Of a stretch of 64,000 nucleotides of DNA, positions 61,705-64,000 are shown one piece after another. A model generated the notes under the pieces. The model was not told the origin of the DNA, did not search any database, and saw nothing but the letters and a program-made list of their open reading frames with translations. Each line of letters starts with the position of its first letter. The first letter of the stretch is position 1. The position numbers and the translations under genes are program-made. The stretch comes from Pseudomonas chlororaphis subsp. chlororaphis (lineage in GTDB: Bacteria > Pseudomonadota > Gammaproteobacteria > Pseudomonadales > Pseudomonadaceae), in the NCBI RefSeq assembly GCF_003945765.1, contig NZ_CP027712.1, positions 1,736,001-1,800,000 on the forward strand, written 5' to 3'.

Positions 61705-63270
61705 ATGCGTATCAAAGTCCACTGCCAGAATCGCATCGGCATCCTGCGCGACATTCTCAACCTGCTGGTGGAGTACGGCATCAACGTGGCCCGGGGTGAG
61801 GTGGGCGGCGAACATGGCAATGCCATCTACCTGCATTGCCCGAACCTGATCAATCTGCAGTTCCAGGCATTGCGGCCGAAGTTCGAGTCGATCGCCGGGG
61901 TGTTCGGGGTCAAGCGGGTCGGGCTGATGCCCAGCGAGCGGCGGCACATGGAACTCAATGCGCTGCTTGGGGCCCTGGAGTTTCCGGTGTTGTCCATCGA
62001 CATGGGCGGTTCCATTGTCGCCGCCAACCGCGCGGCGGCGCAGCTGTTGGGCGTGCGGGTGGACGAGGTGCCGGGGATTCCACTGTCGCGCTATGCCGAG
62101 GATTTCGACCTGCCGGAACTGGTACGGGCCAACAAATCGCGGATCAACGGCCTGCGGGTCAAGGTCAAGGGTGACGTGTTCCTGGCGGACATCGCGCCGC
62201 TGCAATCGGAGCACGACGACAGCGAGGCCATGGCCGGCGCGGTGCTGACGCTGCACCGCGCGGACCGGGTCGGCGAGCGCATCTATAACGTGCGCAAGCA
62301 GGAGCTGCGTGGCTTCGACAGCATCTTCCAGAGCTCGAAAGTCATGGCCGCGGTGGTCCGCGAAGCACGACGCATGGCACCGCTGGACGCGCCGCTGCTG
62401 ATCGAGGGGGAGACTGGCACCGGCAAGGAACTGCTGGCGCGCGCCTGCCACCTGGCCAGCCCGCGCGGGCAATCGCCGCTGATGGCGCTCAACTGCGCTG
62501 GCCTGCCGGAATCCATGGCCGAGACCGAGCTGTTCGGCTACGGGCCGGGGGCCTTCGAAGGTGCGCGGGCCGAAGGCAAGCTCGGGCTGCTGGAACTGAC
62601 TGCTGGCGGCACACTGTTTCTCGACGGGGTGGGGGAGATGAGCCCGCGCTTGCAGGTCAAGCTCCTGCGTTTTCTGCAGGACGGCTGCTTCCGTCGGGTC
62701 GGTAGCGACGAAGAGGTGTACCTGGACGTGCGGGTGATCTGTGCGACCCAGGTCGACTTGTCCGAGTTGTGCGCCCGCGGCGAGTTCCGCCAGGATTTGT
62801 ATCACCGCCTCAACGTCTTGTCGTTGCACATCCCGCCGCTGCGCGAGTGCCTCGACGGCCTGACACCGCTGGTGGAGCACTTCCTCGACCAGGCCAGCCG
62901 GCAGATCGGCTGCGCCTTGCCCAGGCTGGCGCCGGCGGCCATGGAGCGCCTCAGCCATTACCATTGGCCGGGCAACGTGCGGCAGCTGGAAAACGTGCTG
63001 TTCCAGGCGGTGTCCCTGTGCGACGGCGGCACGGTCAAGGCCGAGCACATCCGCCTGCCGGACTATGGCGTGCGCCAACCCCTTGGTGACTTCTCCCTGG
63101 AAGGCGGGCTCGACGAAATCGTCGGGCGCTTCGAAAAGGCGGTGCTCGAACGCCTGTATTCCGAGCACCCCAGCAGCCGCCAGTTGGGCAAGCGCCTGGG
63201 CGTGTCGCACACCACCATCGCCAACAAACTGCGCGAATACGAAGTCGGCAAAAACACCGACGAAAACTGA
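61705..63270 (+). CDS. phhR: TyrR-like regulator of aromatic amino-acid catabolism
   Basis: A 521-residue regulator of the NtrC superfamily with TyrR layout: ACT domain (MRIKVHCQNRIGILRDILNLLVEYGINVARGEV), PAS domain (about 80-190), AAA+ domain with Walker A EGETGTGKE and Walker B GGTLFLDGVGEM, and a C-terminal helix-turn-helix (LGKRLGVSHTTIANKLREY). The sigma-54 contact loop, GAFTGA in true activators, reads GAFEGA. It activates phhABC and other aromatic-catabolism genes in Pseudomonas. ATG 61705 starts the ACT domain, matching TyrR. Confidence 0.93.
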   Translation: MRIKVHCQNRIGILRDILNLLVEYGINVARGEVGGEHGNAIYLHCPNLINLQFQALRPKFESIAGVFGVKRVGLMPSERRHMELNALLGALEFPVLSIDMGGSIVAANRAAAQLLGVRVDEVPGIPLSRYAEDFDLPELVRANKSRINGLRVKVKGDVFLADIAPLQSEHDDSEAMAGAVLTLHRADRVGERIYNVRKQELRGFDSIFQSSKVMAAVVREARRMAPLDAPLLIEGETGTGKELLARACHLASPRGQSPLMALNCAGLPESMAETELFGYGPGAFEGARAEGKLGLLELTAGGTLFLDGVGEMSPRLQVKLLRFLQDGCFRRVGSDEEVYLDVRVICATQVDLSELCARGEFRQDLYHRLNVLSLHIPPLRECLDGLTPLVEHFLDQASRQIGCALPRLAPAAMERLSHYHWPGNVRQLENVLFQAVSLCDGGTVKAEHIRLPDYGVRQPLGDFSLEGGLDEIVGRFEKAVLERLYSEHPSSRQLGKRLGVSHTTIANKLREYEVGKNTDEN

Positions 63271-63272
63271 AT

Positions 63273-63409
63273 CCTGTAGCCGCTGCCGCAGGCTGCGATC
63301 GGCTGCGCAGCAGGCGCCAGACCTTAAGTCTGCGATCGGGGCGAGGTCATGCGTTGCCAGCCTTGCGAGTCCTGCGGCCTCGATCGCAGCCTGCGGCAAC
63401 GGCTACAGG
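63273..63409. repeat. Inverted pair of 'gtagccgctgccgcaggctgcgatc' elements
   Basis: CCTGTAGCCGCTGCCGCAGG (63273-63292) faces GCAGCCTGCGGCAACGGCTACAGG (ending 63409, last 20 bases are CCTGCGGCAACGGCTACAGG). It lies 3 bases after the phhR stop. The rest of the gap to flgF (63410-63560) shows nothing I can assign. Confidence 0.8.
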
Positions 63410-63561
63410 AGCAGCGGCGAGGCAGGGGAGTGCCCTGGAGGCCGAGGCTTGCCGTAAGCGGCATATCTGCGCCGGTTTTTCGTCTTTGACACAATCGCCC
63501 GATTCCCTTCGAACGCCCTCAAGCTCCCGGATTTCCTGCCTTCGGCCGCCCGCAAAACAAG

Positions 63562-63578
63562 TTGGTGCGCTTATTGCT
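63562..63578 (+). promoter_or_regulatory. Sigma-54 promoter of the flgF operon
   Basis: TTGGTGCGCTTATTGCT matches the -24/-12 consensus (TTGGCACG-N4-TTGCT) with the invariant GG (63564-63565) and GC (63576-63577) ten bases apart. The flgF start is 57 bases downstream. RpoN control of flgFGHIJKL is established in P. aeruginosa. Confidence 0.8.
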
Positions 63579-63634
63579 TATGGCTCAGCAGTACAGCGGT
63601 GGACGGCAAACGTCCGACATGCAGAGGAAAGACT

Positions 63635-64000
63635 GTGGACAAGTACCTTTATGTGGCCATGACCGGTGCCAGCCAGAATGCGCTGGCGCAAAAGGCGCAT
63701 GCCAACAACCTGGCGAACATCTCCACCAACGGTTTCCAGCGCGACCTGGAGCAGGCGCGTTCGATGCCGGTGTTTGGTGACAGCTTTCCGGCGCGGGCCT
63801 TTGCCATGTCCGAACGGCCGGCTACCGATTTCACCCCTGGCTCGCTGGTGGAAACCGGTCGCGACCTCGACGTGGCGGTCAGCGGCAATGGCTGGATCGC
63901 CGTGCAGACCCCGGAGGGCGGTGAAAGCTACGTGCGCACCGGCAGCCTGAACATCGACGCCCTGGGCGTGTTGCGCGCCGGCAACGGCATGCCGGTGATC
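63635..64000 (+). CDS. flgF: Flagellar proximal-rod protein FlgF, 3'-truncated by the window edge
   Basis: The first 122 codons of a flagellar basal-body rod protein. The N-terminal rod signature is intact (VDKYLYVAMTGASQNALAQKAHANNLANISTNGFQRDLEQA), followed by DFTPGSLVETGRDLDVAVSGNGWIAVQTPEGGESYVRTGSLNIDALG, which separates FlgF from FlgG. GTG 63635 follows AGAGGAAA; ATG 63659 is too late for the conserved start. A sigma-54 promoter lies upstream, so this is the first gene of its operon, with flgG expected next. Confidence 0.93.
   Translation, partial: MDKYLYVAMTGASQNALAQKAHANNLANISTNGFQRDLEQARSMPVFGDSFPARAFAMSERPATDFTPGSLVETGRDLDVAVSGNGWIAVQTPEGGESYVRTGSLNIDALGVLRAGNGMPVI

Overview
The window is chromosomal DNA of a fluorescent Pseudomonas, most likely of the P. 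fluorescens group (P. chlororaphis/P. protegens relatives). The evidence is high GC with strong GC3 bias, gene blocks in the order I remember from Pseudomonas (SSS transporter, NCS1 permease, NTF2-like protein, gbuA, gbuR; recQ, MarR, FimV-like, plpD; trkH, cpxA, cpxP, cpxR; phhA, phhB, phhC, phhR), and two families of short intergenic palindromes typical of these genomes. I found no rRNA, tRNA, CRISPR array, IS element or prophage.

Layout. 1-6.4 kb: the end of a CvfB-like S1 protein, an NCS1 permease, a DMT exporter, a YbfB-type MFS protein divergent from a PtrR-like LysR regulator, and two small proteins. 6.4-13.6 kb: the 4-guanidinobutyrate cluster (gbuA plus two transporters and an NTF2-like protein on the minus strand, gbuR and tapT on the plus strand), ending in an MBL hydrolase behind a terminator-like hairpin. 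13.7-28.3 kb: a complete Lap-type biofilm system. It has a type I secretion apparatus (LapE/B/C-like), a 2,124-residue RTX adhesin with an N-terminal retention module and a TAAG LapG site, a degenerate GGDEF/EAL receptor (LapD-like) and a periplasmic Cys protease (LapG-like). Its neighbours suggest it may be a second, MapA-like system rather than the textbook lap locus.

28.4-43.4 kb: DUF454 and YecA-family genes, recQ, a MarR regulator, a short FimV-like protein, plpD (type Vd secreted phospholipase), a SelW-like protein, an EamA transporter, an AraC regulator, a metallophosphoesterase, an HD-domain protein, a DUF962/Mpo1 protein, an OruR-like regulator, trkH and a nitroreductase. 43.5-52.8 kb: the Cpx envelope-stress genes, yciI and yciB, a PHP-domain nuclease, a YciO-type protein, scpA, scpB and rluB.

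52.8-56.4 kb: the least explained part. A 45-codon peptide gene lies directly upstream of an M29-metallopeptidase-like gene, behind an AT-rich stretch. Next to it is a roughly 700-base leader region of an AroP permease that carries a PhhR/TyrR-type box and two short ORFs. 56.6-64 kb: arfB, an MFS transporter, two small proteins, the phenylalanine catabolic operon phhABC with its divergent regulator phhR, and the start of flgF behind a sigma-54 promoter.

Three functional themes stand out: amino-acid and guanidino-compound catabolism (gbu, phh, aroP), surface attachment and envelope homeostasis (Lap-type system, PlpD, Cpx, flagellum), and core chromosome and RNA maintenance (recQ, scpAB, rluB, arfB, tapT). 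All functional calls rest on reading the sequence and on remembered family features. No database search was run.
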